Of a DNA stretch of 36,059 nucleotides, positions 16,027 to 25,900 are shown piece after piece. Each line of letters starts with the position of its first letter. The stretch's first letter is position 1. The notes beneath the pieces are model-generated. The model was not told where the DNA came from, ran no database searches, and was given only the letters and a program-made list of their open reading frames with translations. Position numbers and translations under genes: made by a program. Source of the stretch: a virus; IMG/VR virus record IMGVR_UViG_3300042549_000398, positions 1 through 36,059 of that record. One strand, 5' to 3'.

Positions 16027-17022
16027 ATGACATCACTAGCGCCAATAGACTGGAGTGTAGACGACACTAATTTTGATTCCTATTCCACAGATGGTGGGAC
16101 TATAGGTTACGGCGATGACGTAGGTTACTCTGACACCGGTGAAGATGTGCAGTCTTGGCAGAACGTATCTACCACAGGGGATACTACCTCCGGTAATATG
16201 TTTGATACTTCAGACCTTACAAAACTGTTTGAAAAATCACCCGCACTTAAGGGCTTGCTTAAGACTTTAGGCGCTGCTGGTATTGGCTCGTTAGCCGACA
16301 AACTGATGGGTGTTACCGGTGGCCCCGGTGGTTACAAAGGTAGCATCCCTGATTTAGTTGCGTCACGTCAACAATACGCAGTGCCCATGACTGGCCCCGC
16401 TGGTACATACAACCCTTCCGATAGTGAGATTCGTGACTACATAACCCGCCCCGGCATGAGCGATGCTCTGGTTGCTCGCGGTATGAATCAGTTTGGTATC
16501 AGCCCAGATCGTATTGCAGGTATTACAGGTCTTCCCGCAGCAACCGTAAACCAACGCTATCAAGCAGCTCTAGGGCCAAACATGATGGCTCGCCGACCCG
16601 GTTCTGGCGGTGTTACGTATTTCAGCCCAATGCAGTACTCTAAGGCTGGCGCGGCTCCTATTAAAGAAGAAGTTGCTGTTGACCCTGCGCAACCCAACAT
16701 GGACGAACAAGGTAAAACTTGGGACTATGCGGCTGGCGGTATTGCTAATTTGGGCGGTTACTCAGACGGCGGTCGGTTACTCAAAGGCCCGGGCGATGGT
16801 GTGTCTGATAGCATTCCAGCTATGATTGGTAAACGCCAACCTGCTCGGTTAGCCGACGGCGAATTTGTAATCCCAGCACGTATTGTTTCTGAACTGGGCA
16901 ACGGCTCAACAGAAGCTGGCGCACGTAAACTATACGCAATGATGGACAGAATCAAAAAGGCTCGTGGCAAAACCAAGAACATTGCTGCCGACACTAAATC
17001 AGACAAGCACTTACCCGCTTAA
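16027..17022 (+). CDS. Virion protein with DGEFVIPA motif and shared helical domain
   Basis: A 331-residue protein. An acidic, Tyr/Gly-rich N-terminus is followed by a helical stretch (~60-95). Residues ~130-181 form a domain homologous to the N-terminus of the previous protein (SDSEIRDYITR ... MNQFGISPDRIAGITGLPA ... VNQRYQAA). From ~235 come AAGGIANLGGYSDGG, GPGDGVSDSIPAMIGKRQPAR, then LADGEFVIPARIVSELGNG and STEAGARKLYAMMDRIKKAR. That C-terminal motif recurs in uncharacterised virion-associated proteins of many environmental phages. A GGGAG ribosome binding site precedes the ATG, and the gap to the previous gene is 1 base. It is probably a minor internal or tail component; the function is unknown. 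Confidence 0.65.
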   Translation: MTSLAPIDWSVDDTNFDSYSTDGGTIGYGDDVGYSDTGEDVQSWQNVSTTGDTTSGNMFDTSDLTKLFEKSPALKGLLKTLGAAGIGSLADKLMGVTGGPGGYKGSIPDLVASRQQYAVPMTGPAGTYNPSDSEIRDYITRPGMSDALVARGMNQFGISPDRIAGITGLPAATVNQRYQAALGPNMMARRPGSGGVTYFSPMQYSKAGAAPIKEEVAVDPAQPNMDEQGKTWDYAAGGIANLGGYSDGGRLLKGPGDGVSDSIPAMIGKRQPARLADGEFVIPARIVSELGNGSTEAGARKLYAMMDRIKKARGKTKNIAADTKSDKHLPA

Positions 17023-17031
17023 GGAACAAAC

Positions 17032-18390
17032 ATGGCTACTCCCGCAGCATCTACTGGAAACACTTCAGCTTCTAATCTACCAGCCGCTGGTGGTATTTCG
17101 GAATCCACAATCTCTAGCTGGGCTGGCCCGTATGTAACTAATATGCTTGGTAAAGCCCAAGCTATTGCAAACGAGCCCTATCAGGTATACCAAGGCCCAA
17201 TGACTGCGGGCCAGTCTAATTTGCAGAGTAAAGTATTTCAGGGTTTAGGTAACCTCTCATTCCCCGGCAACCTCGGCAAAAGCTTTGCTTCTCCTATGGG
17301 TGGCAACACTAATAACTATGGCGGCCCCGGTGGGCCTGCGGTAATGCCGCAACAGGGTGGGTTTGGCCCCGGTGTAAATAACTTTGGTGGCCCAGTTTCT
17401 GCTGGCCCCGGTGCTATGCCCCCCGGTGGCTCAATGGAGTTGTATTCGCCACAAGTTATGCCGCAGCAAGGGCCGCGAGGGTTTAACCAAGGCCCAAAAA
17501 CTGAGGCTGATTGGAATAGATTTTCTGCACAAGCTCGTTTTGCTCCCGGCACAGACATGGAGAAAGCAAAGGTTGACTTCTTGGCTGGGGGTCAAAGTGG
17601 TGGCCCAACTTCTGCTGGCCCCGGTGCTATGCCCCCCATGGGTGATACCGGTGGTGGAATGGTAGGTACAATGGGCGGCACAGGAGCATACGATCCGGCC
17701 ACTGGCAGATACGATTTGGGGACTGCTGGCAGTGGTATGTTGCCTTTCAGTGGTGGCCCATCAGATGGCCCTAATATGCCAAGACCCGGACAAGACTACG
17801 GAAGTCCTCAAGGTATCGCCGGTCTAACCGCGCCTCAAACATCTCAGCAGCCTAGCAGTATTGCTCAGTCGTACATGAACCCCTATTTGGAGTCGGTGCT
17901 TGCACCCCAGATGGAAGAGTTACGCCGTCAGTCTAAGCTAAACCTACAACCCAGTATGGCCAAGCTTACGCAAGCTGGTGGTTTTGGTGGTGGGCGTCAG
18001 GCCATTATGGAAAGCGAAGCTAATCGCAACTTGCTCTCTAAGCAAAACGAAACTGTTGGGCAAGGGTACGCAAGTGCGTACGACAAAGCTATGGGTCAGT
18101 TTAATACTGAACAAGGCCAGTCTAAAGACTTGGTTAATATGTTGGCTAACGCGGGTCAAGCAGAGCGCGGTATTGAGCAAGAAGGCATCACTGCCGACTA
18201 CAATGAGTTCTTGGCGCAGCGTGACGATCCAATGAAGAAGACTCAGTACTTGCAGTCTATGTTGCAAGGCTTGCCATACCAAACAGCGACTAACACACCC
18301 CTGCCTAAGTCTGGCATCGGTCAGTTGGTTGAAGCCTTTGGCGGTATGACACAGTTGGAAGATGCGTTGAAGAAACTTAAATTGGGTTAA
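17032..18390 (+). CDS. Probable internal virion protein, Gly/Pro-rich middle
   Basis: A 452-residue protein. The N-terminal helix region (ESTISSWAGPYVTNMLGKAQAIA) leads into EPYQVYQGPMTAGQSNLQ. A Gly/Pro-rich low-complexity middle (residues ~85-265) follows, in which the segment SAGPGAMPP occurs twice (near bases 17398 and 17611). The C-terminal helical part (SYMNPYLESVLAPQMEELRR, AGGFGGGRQAIMESEANRNL, then GQGYASAYDKAMGQF) is a recognisable pattern in uncharacterised structural proteins of environmental podovirus-like phages. AAGGA lies 6 bases before the ATG. Its place between two other presumed core proteins suggests a role in the ejection machinery. Confidence 0.6.
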   Translation: MATPAASTGNTSASNLPAAGGISESTISSWAGPYVTNMLGKAQAIANEPYQVYQGPMTAGQSNLQSKVFQGLGNLSFPGNLGKSFASPMGGNTNNYGGPGGPAVMPQQGGFGPGVNNFGGPVSAGPGAMPPGGSMELYSPQVMPQQGPRGFNQGPKTEADWNRFSAQARFAPGTDMEKAKVDFLAGGQSGGPTSAGPGAMPPMGDTGGGMVGTMGGTGAYDPATGRYDLGTAGSGMLPFSGGPSDGPNMPRPGQDYGSPQGIAGLTAPQTSQQPSSIAQSYMNPYLESVLAPQMEELRRQSKLNLQPSMAKLTQAGGFGGGRQAIMESEANRNLLSKQNETVGQGYASAYDKAMGQFNTEQGQSKDLVNMLANAGQAERGIEQEGITADYNEFLAQRDDPMKKTQYLQSMLQGLPYQTATNTPLPKSGIGQLVEAFGGMTQLEDALKKLKLG

Positions 18391-18401
18391 AAGGTAGCAG
18401 T

Positions 18402-19931
18402 ATGAACTTACTTGAAGTACAAGACGACCTTAACAAACTGCCAGCCCTACCCCAGTCAATCCAGTATTTGACGGCGGCGGCTCAAGGGGGTAACCCACAA
18501 GTGCCTCCATTCATGGCGCTTGCTCGTATTAGCGAAATGAATAAAGAGATTCAGTTGGCGCAGAATAGGCCACAACCCCCTGCTGAACCTCTAAACCAAA
18601 GCCTGCCTAAACAAGCCCTGCAAAACATGGGCATTGGTGCTTTGGGTCAAGGTCAACCCGTTGCAACAGGTTCGGGCGCACAGTTACAAACAGGTTCTGG
18701 CGGTCAAGTTATGTCGGGTGCGCCGCAACAAGCGCCCCAAATGCCTCCTCAGCAAGCACCGCAACAAGGAGCTCCTCAACAAGTTATGATGGCAGCGGAT
18801 GGCGGTTTGATGAGTATTCCTGTTGACGATAGCATGTTTGAGTACGGCTCAGGCGGTATTGTTGCTTTCCAAAGTGGTGGGCTTAATAAAACAGAGGAGG
18901 CCCCCGCTGAAGAAGTTGCAGTTGCTGAAGAAGCCGCAGTTGAAGACGAACCCGGCTACGACGCAGAAGCAGAGTTAAAGAAACTCATGCCGCAAATTCA
19001 AGCGCTAATGAAGCAGGGCGTACGCCCCGTGCGTTCAAGAACCGACATTGAATCCAAGTTAACCAAAGATTATGGCGTTGATACAGGCCCAGTTGGTACT
19101 AAGTACTTAGAAGGTCTTGCGTCTCTTAAAGAAGCTAAAGCCGCCGAGCGTGCTTTGCAACAAGAAGATATTACACAACGCGAAAAGATGGCTGTAGCTA
19201 GGGCTTTAGCCGACTGGAGTGAAGGCTCTCGCGGTCAAAAAGGTCTTGGCGGACTCAATGCGTTTACTCGCTCCTATACCGGCTCCGCTGAAAAGTTAAT
19301 GGGTGAAAAAGCTGATTTGCGTGAAGACGCGATCAAGCAAGACTCGTTAATAAACGAAGCTAAGTACAAGTTGCAAGCCCTGCGTCAAGCGCAAAAAGAC
19401 GGTGACATTAAAGCGGAACAAAAAGCCGACATTGACTTGGCTAAAATTGCTAAAGACTTGGGCGTGTCTAAGAATAATCTTATGGCTCGACTGGTTACAG
19501 GTAACCTCAACCTCATGGGCAAGTACGAAAGTGCTCAGGCTTCACGCGATGTTGCCGCTACTAGAGCCGCAAACAAAAACGCTGCTGGTAAAACACCTAG
19601 AGAAACAGATCAGCAAAGGGGTGTAAGAGCTATTGCTGCGGGTTTAAAAGAAAAATTCCCAAACATGTCTGAAGCGGAAATTGAAGCTTTGGCAACTAAC
19701 CTTTACAGACAGTCGGCTGCCGCACCTGCTGTTTCTGCCCGTGAAAGAAAAGACATAAACGAAGACTGGCGTAAGCATCAGTTTACCGTCCCTTACCTTG
19801 ACGCTAAAGATAAAGATGCGTACGAACGTGAGTGGAGAAGAAAGTGGATGGCGGCTAACCCCGATGCGGCCCCCGCCGCCGCTCCAGCGGCAAAAGCAGG
19901 TACGGCAGACAACCCAATAAAAATTAAGTAA
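18402..19931 (+). CDS. Probable internal virion protein, Gln/Pro linker and helical C-terminus
   Basis: A 509-residue protein. Residues 1-50 (MNLLEVQDDLNKLPALPQSIQ ... FMALARISEMNKE) resemble the N-terminus of a family of phage structural proteins that open with MNLLE and a 'leader-R' helix. A Gln/Pro/Gly linker (~85-130) and the motif AADGGLMSIPVDDSMFEYGSG then GGIVAFQSGG (~130-165) follow. The Ala/Glu/Lys/Arg-rich remainder is predicted helical with coiled-coil potential. The end is an Ala/Pro tail (AAPAAAPAAKAG). The protein has no cysteines and no visible membrane segment. The context (five collinear large low-complexity proteins) supports an internal core role. AAAGG precedes the ATG. 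Confidence 0.6.
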   Translation: MNLLEVQDDLNKLPALPQSIQYLTAAAQGGNPQVPPFMALARISEMNKEIQLAQNRPQPPAEPLNQSLPKQALQNMGIGALGQGQPVATGSGAQLQTGSGGQVMSGAPQQAPQMPPQQAPQQGAPQQVMMAADGGLMSIPVDDSMFEYGSGGIVAFQSGGLNKTEEAPAEEVAVAEEAAVEDEPGYDAEAELKKLMPQIQALMKQGVRPVRSRTDIESKLTKDYGVDTGPVGTKYLEGLASLKEAKAAERALQQEDITQREKMAVARALADWSEGSRGQKGLGGLNAFTRSYTGSAEKLMGEKADLREDAIKQDSLINEAKYKLQALRQAQKDGDIKAEQKADIDLAKIAKDLGVSKNNLMARLVTGNLNLMGKYESAQASRDVAATRAANKNAAGKTPRETDQQRGVRAIAAGLKEKFPNMSEAEIEALATNLYRQSAAAPAVSARERKDINEDWRKHQFTVPYLDAKDKDAYEREWRRKWMAANPDAAPAAAPAAKAGTADNPIKIK

Positions 19932-19939
19932 GGTAGGCA

Positions 19940-22900
19940 ATGCCAATCTACGAATACAAAGGTCTGCATTACGATATTGATACAGACGATGCGGCTGCGG
20001 CGAAGGCAAAAATCCTTGGGTTTTTAGGAAGTCAAGGCCAACCTGCTCCCGCCCCCGCGCCTGTTGCTCCTGCCCCCGTTGCTGCGCCTGCTACCGCTCC
20101 CGCACCTGAACTCGATGCAGAAACTCAAAAACTTGCACGTTTAGCGGCTAACCCCCCAGCCGCACAAAATATAAATCCTGCTTTACGACCAACGCAGCAA
20201 GTAGCTCCTACTCCAGCTACTCCAATAGCACAAAAGCCCGCAGCCCAATCGTTCTTGCCACCACCCGCGCCTAAGCCAGAACCGGACAAAAGCTTTTCGC
20301 CCCTTGAAGAAGGTAAAAAAGGCGTCATTAGCGCGGCCACTGTTGGCATTCCAAGCATGGTTGAGCAGTTTAAACTGGCTGGCAGTGCCGATGTTCTTGG
20401 TAATACGATTCAGCAAATGCAGTTGTTGGATAAGATTGATAAGGGGGAAATTAAATCTCCCAATGAATTGCCTCGTGACCCGCAAGTGCGCATGTACTTT
20501 GCCTCTAACCCAAATGTGCGTGGCCAACTGCGTGAGTCAATCAACAAAGATTTGGCTAACAATAAAGAGTTTGTAAACGCTTCCCTTAGTTTGCTGTCTC
20601 AATACCAACGCGAAAACCAAAAGTACAAGCCACGGCAAGAAAAACTTTTAGAAGTTGAAAGCGCCGCTGATTTTGGTAATTGGCTAGCTAACAGTATGGG
20701 CGCAGGCGCGGTGTATGCCGTACCTTCTATCCTTACCGCAGTGGCTACAAAACAGCCGGGCTTAGCCGCTTTTAGTACGGGCATGGGCTACTCTGAAGCG
20801 GTTAGTAATCGACTTGAGGCCATGGCTGCGGAGCTTAAAGCACTGCCGCCGGAGCAAAGAGCCGCACGTGTGGCTCAAAGGTTACAAGAAACCGACGACG
20901 TTAATTTAGCCGTTGCAATTAGTTCTGGCGCATTAGATTTAGTGCTTGGCCCTGCGGCTAAAGTAGCTAAAGAAGGCGTTAAAGGTTTTATCAAAGCGGC
21001 GGGTCGTGCAGGCGCGGCTAAAGAATTAGTTAAAGAAATACCTAAACAGAGCGGTCAAGAATTTGTAGCCGGTGCTGGTCAAGAAGGCGCACAGGCCGCA
21101 GGTAAAGTTCAAACTGGCGAACGTAAAAACTTTGCCACCGTGCAAACCGCCAAAGAAATGTTTGAATCCGGCGCAAAGGAAGCCGCTGGTTCTATTGTCC
21201 CTACAGCAGGTCTAGGCGCTATTAACATAGCTACAACACCCGGCGCTCCAAAAACAGTTACGGAAGAAAAAGAAAAAATCGAGCCAATTTTTGAGCCAGA
21301 AACAGAACAGGAACAACCTGCGCCCCCCGTTGATAAGCGCCAAGCACTTAAAGATGCCCTAGCTAAACGCATGAAGCCTGCGGTTGAGGAACAATCTGCG
21401 CCCCCTACGGTGGTATCGGAAGCTGCTCCTATTAAAGAACAAGCAACACCAGAACAAATTAAAGAAGCAGCCGCTATATTAGAGCGTCGTGGTATTGACC
21501 CTGTTGATGCGCTACGCATTGCAACTGCTAGACTTGGCGGAACACCAGAGGTTACAGAAACAAATGCGCCTATTGAAGAGGGAGCAGAAGATGCTACAAA
21601 ACCTATCAGTGAAGCAGGTGGAGAGAGCTCTGCGCTATCTGCACAATCAGCCGACAACGTTTCCACCACCACAGGAGTTAGAGAAGCTGAACGAGATGGA
21701 ATGGTTTCTCCTAGAACGGATGTTACAGAGTCTACTGAAGGAAAAGGAACTGAGCCCGTTGCAGTAACCGACGAAGAAGCATACGCCAAGCGTACCAAAG
21801 ACGACCCAACAGCCCCTGCATATAACGATACTGATGCTCGTATCAAACGTGTCGCCGACCGGTATGAACAAGCGGGTGATACAGGTATGGCTATGTTGGT
21901 TCGCAACATACCAAATAAACGTCGCCCTAGTTATGAAGAAACAGCGGGGCTAGAAATTGACCAAGACCAAACACTCAAAGAACGAGCTAAGCCCGCTCCA
22001 ATAACAGACGCAGACGTAACAGATACCGTAAAGTATTTTGAAAAACGCGACGAACTTCTTAAACAGCTTGATGAAGTAAGCGAAGAAAGCTCGGCTTTAT
22101 TAGACAAACTAATTGATTTAGATAGTATTCGCGCAGCGGACGTTTTAGATGACAATGGCAAACCGTTAGTTCTTGATGAAAACGGTAACTATGATTCAGA
22201 CAAAAAATACGAAGCTGCAAAGGCTTTAGAAGCCAAGCGCAAGGAGGCTTCAGCTAAATTTGACGCCATTAGTAAACAACTTGATGAACTTGATGCTGCT
22301 AGAGAAGTAGCAAGGAAAACCCCTGTAGAAACTAAAGGAGCCGACGTTGGCACTCAGACCTCTCAAACCCAGCAAACAGCGCAAGAAGGACAAGCGGCAT
22401 CAACAGCCGCAGGAGTAAGCAAAGGCAAACGTGGTCGGCCAAAGGCTGACATTACCGAAGAGCAACGTGCGGAGAAAGAGAAAGCCCGTACCGAAGGCCG
22501 TGCTGATTACATGAAGGGTGAGCGTGCCCTGCCTAAGTTGCAAGCTGATCTGGACAAAGCCAATGCGCCTATTGACGAGACCAACATTGCCGACGATGAA
22601 GGTCTAAAGAACGCAGAAAACGACAAACGTGCGGCTAAGCGCAATGCAATTAACGCAATGCTGGACTTAGAGGCTAAACACCGTGGCACTGCTTTAGGCA
22701 ACCGTGTTAAAGCCGCACTTGCTGACCGCTCAAAGATTTCCCAGAAAGAATACGACGACGTAGTTGCCGGACGCAAGTACAAAGCGCAAGAACGTATAAA
22801 CAAAAGCTCCGCGAGCAACGATGAAGTTGAAGCCGCAGACGAAGGGTTTAAGAACGCTAAGAACGCCTCGCAAGCGCTGGGTCAAGTTATTAAGACGGGA

Positions 22901-25900
22901 ACTGGCTTTCAAAAGTATTTGGCCAAACGCCTTCGCCGCCTAGTAGCTGGCGTCAAATTTGTTGTAGTCGAAGAAAGCGACCCACTGCCAGAGCAATTGT
23001 CTCGCCATCAAGAGGCATGGGGCAATGAAGACTCTCGCGCACGCGGCGTGTACTTTGAGAATACTGCTACTGGCGAACGTGCTATTTTTGTGCGTGGTGC
23101 TAGCGCAGGTAGCTTCCAAGGTATCAATAACACCACAGTACTGCACGAAGCATTGCATGCTGCACTGCAACAAAAACTTGAACTAGCCCTCCTTGCGGTT
23201 CAGCGTGGGTTCTCAGGTGATGCCAAGCTGGTACGTGCGTATAACGATCTGATTGCGGTGATGAACAACGCTAAGGATGAGTACAACCGCCTAGCTAACT
23301 TGGGCGAGCTGCCCGCAGAAATGTTCTACCTAAAGACCGTGTCTGGTGTGTTCAGCAACCCGCACGAGTTTGTTTCCTATGGCATGACCGACCCCTTCTT
23401 CCAGAAGTTTTTGATGGGTGCTTATGGCTTTGAAGAAGAGACAGGTTTCTTTAATCGCTTTGTAGATGCGCTTCGTGAAATGCTCGGCATGGCTACAGAC
23501 ACCATCAATGCGCTGTCAGATTTGATTGTAGTTACCGACAAGCTTGTGTCTTCTAAGCTAACACCCACAATGAAGATGATTGCTAAGGCTGACAAAGCCA
23601 ACGCAATACGTGAAGCCCGTGTCGGCAAAATCTACACTCAGACACCTAAAATGCCGCAACCTACAACTGCGGTAATACAGGAAACGCAAGCAGAGATTGA
23701 TGATCGGGTGCAATACCACCTTGAGCAAATTCAGCGAAGCAGGGATGCGGAAGAAACGGCTAAACAAGCTTCCTTGCTGTTTGCATTGCGCAACCCCAAA
23801 AAGATTTTGCCAGCAATTAATCGTCTGGTTAAGTCCATGGACAGAGTGCAAATAAAGACTGTCTTAGCGCAGATGAATATTGACGTTGCCGCAAGTTGGG
23901 GTTCTTCTTACGTCCCTGAGTTAGCAAACACAAACGTGTTGATGCAAAAGATGGCGGGCTTGACCAACATATTGTTAGAAAGCGCCGCAGACATAAGCAC
24001 TGATGCTATGCGCGTATTTGCAAAGCACCCCGGTGAGATGAGAAAGATTGAAGATGTGGCACTTGCGGCTACGTTAGCAAAGATTGATCCCGCCGACAAA
24101 TCCGCAAAGGTACGTGCTCCTGAGTTAGACAGAATGTTTAACGGTTTGACAGAAGACGGTAAGCGTGTATACACAGAGATGCGCGATCACCTCAACGACA
24201 TGACCGACTACTACATGTTCTTACTTGAGGAAAGTATCAACAAAGAAAACATTCCAGAAGACGGCAAAGCGCTAATCATGGCGCGGATCAAACAAATCTA
24301 CGAAGCCAGCAAAAAGATTACTCCCTACTTTGCTTTGACTCGTGAAGGCCCGTACTATATATCGGTTAAAAAAGGGTTGGGTGGTGAGCGAGAGTTTTGG
24401 ATGCGCCCGTCTATGGCCGAGCGGGATGCGTTGGCGGAACAATTTGTAGCGGATGGCATCCCTAAAAGTGACATTACTACCGGAAATAATATTGCTGATT
24501 TGCGCAAAGATACTTACCAAAAAAGCGACCTGCTTAAAGATGTGTTCACTGCCATCGACAATGTAAAAGACACCGACCCCAACGCTAAAGAAAATTTAAA
24601 AGACTCAGTATACGAGTTGTACTTGCGCACGATGCCAGAGAATTCTTTCCGTGGGCAGTTTACTGAGCGTCAAAACGTTACCGGCTTTAGTACTGACGTA
24701 CTGCGTGGCTTTAACGAAACCTCAGTCAAGATGGCGGTGCAACTGTCAAGGCTAAAGTACGGCCCACAACTGCGTCTTTCTATATCTGCTGCAAGGGATT
24801 CGGCTAAAGGCAGACCTGAAGTTGAAGTGTTCATTGACGACATGGAGCGTCGAGTTGTATCGGAGTTAAACCCAAGAGAGCGTAGTGGGTTTGATACGTT
24901 TGCAACCATTATGAATAGGCTGTCGGCAGTTACTTATTTGTCTGCCCCGTCTACTGCGCTTATCCAGCCAATCAGCATTTTGCAGACTGGCGTTGTTATT
25001 TTGGGTGCAAGGCACGGATTTGGAGCAGCCTTCACTGAAATTGGCAAAATGGCTAAGTTTTGGGATGAGTATGCCGTCACCAAAAAACGTCTTGATGGTA
25101 CTACCGCATGGGTAATGCCAACCATTGAGAACTCAAAAGCACTTAATCTTAACGAAGAAGAAAAACGAGCTGTACAGCAGATGCGTTTACGTGCAGTTAC
25201 TGCATCTACTTACGCAAGTGAGTTGTTTGAGTTTAATGTTAAGTCTACCGAACAGGTAATGTCTAAGACAGAAAAAGCTAAAGTTGCGGCTGCGTCCATG
25301 ACTTTTGGCTTGCTTCATTCTGCCGACCGCATGGCACGCGAGATTGTTTGGATTGCGTCTTACCGCCTCAACCGGAAAAATAAAACTTTTGAAGAGGCTG
25401 TAGACCAAGCGGTTATTGATACTAACGAATCACAAGGTAACTTTTCCGAGTACGCTAAACCCGCAATAATGAAAGCCCCCGGCGGTAGACTTGCGTTGCA
25501 GTTTATGACGTTTGCGCTAAACATCATGGTGCTGTTGATTCGCAACTTCTACCGCATGATTGCGGGGTTAAACGGCGAAGGGCGTGCTGAAGCGTTCAAG
25601 ATTTTCTTTGGTGTGCTAAGCAGTACAACTTTGATTGCGGGCGTTACAGGCTTGCCTTTCTACGGCGTTGTTATGGCGTTGCTAAGTTTTGCGTGGGAAG
25701 ACAAAGAGCGCCCACAGGAACTTAAAGATCTTAGCCGCGACGTATGGTTTACCGAAGTGTACTTACCAGAAATTCTTGGCGACGTAACTGTAGCTGGCTA
25801 CAAACTTGGCGACCTTAGCGACTTGGTATCTAAAGGCGTGCTTAACAAACTAACGGGTCTTGACTTTTCTAGCCGCACGTCTTTAAGCAATATGTTCTTC

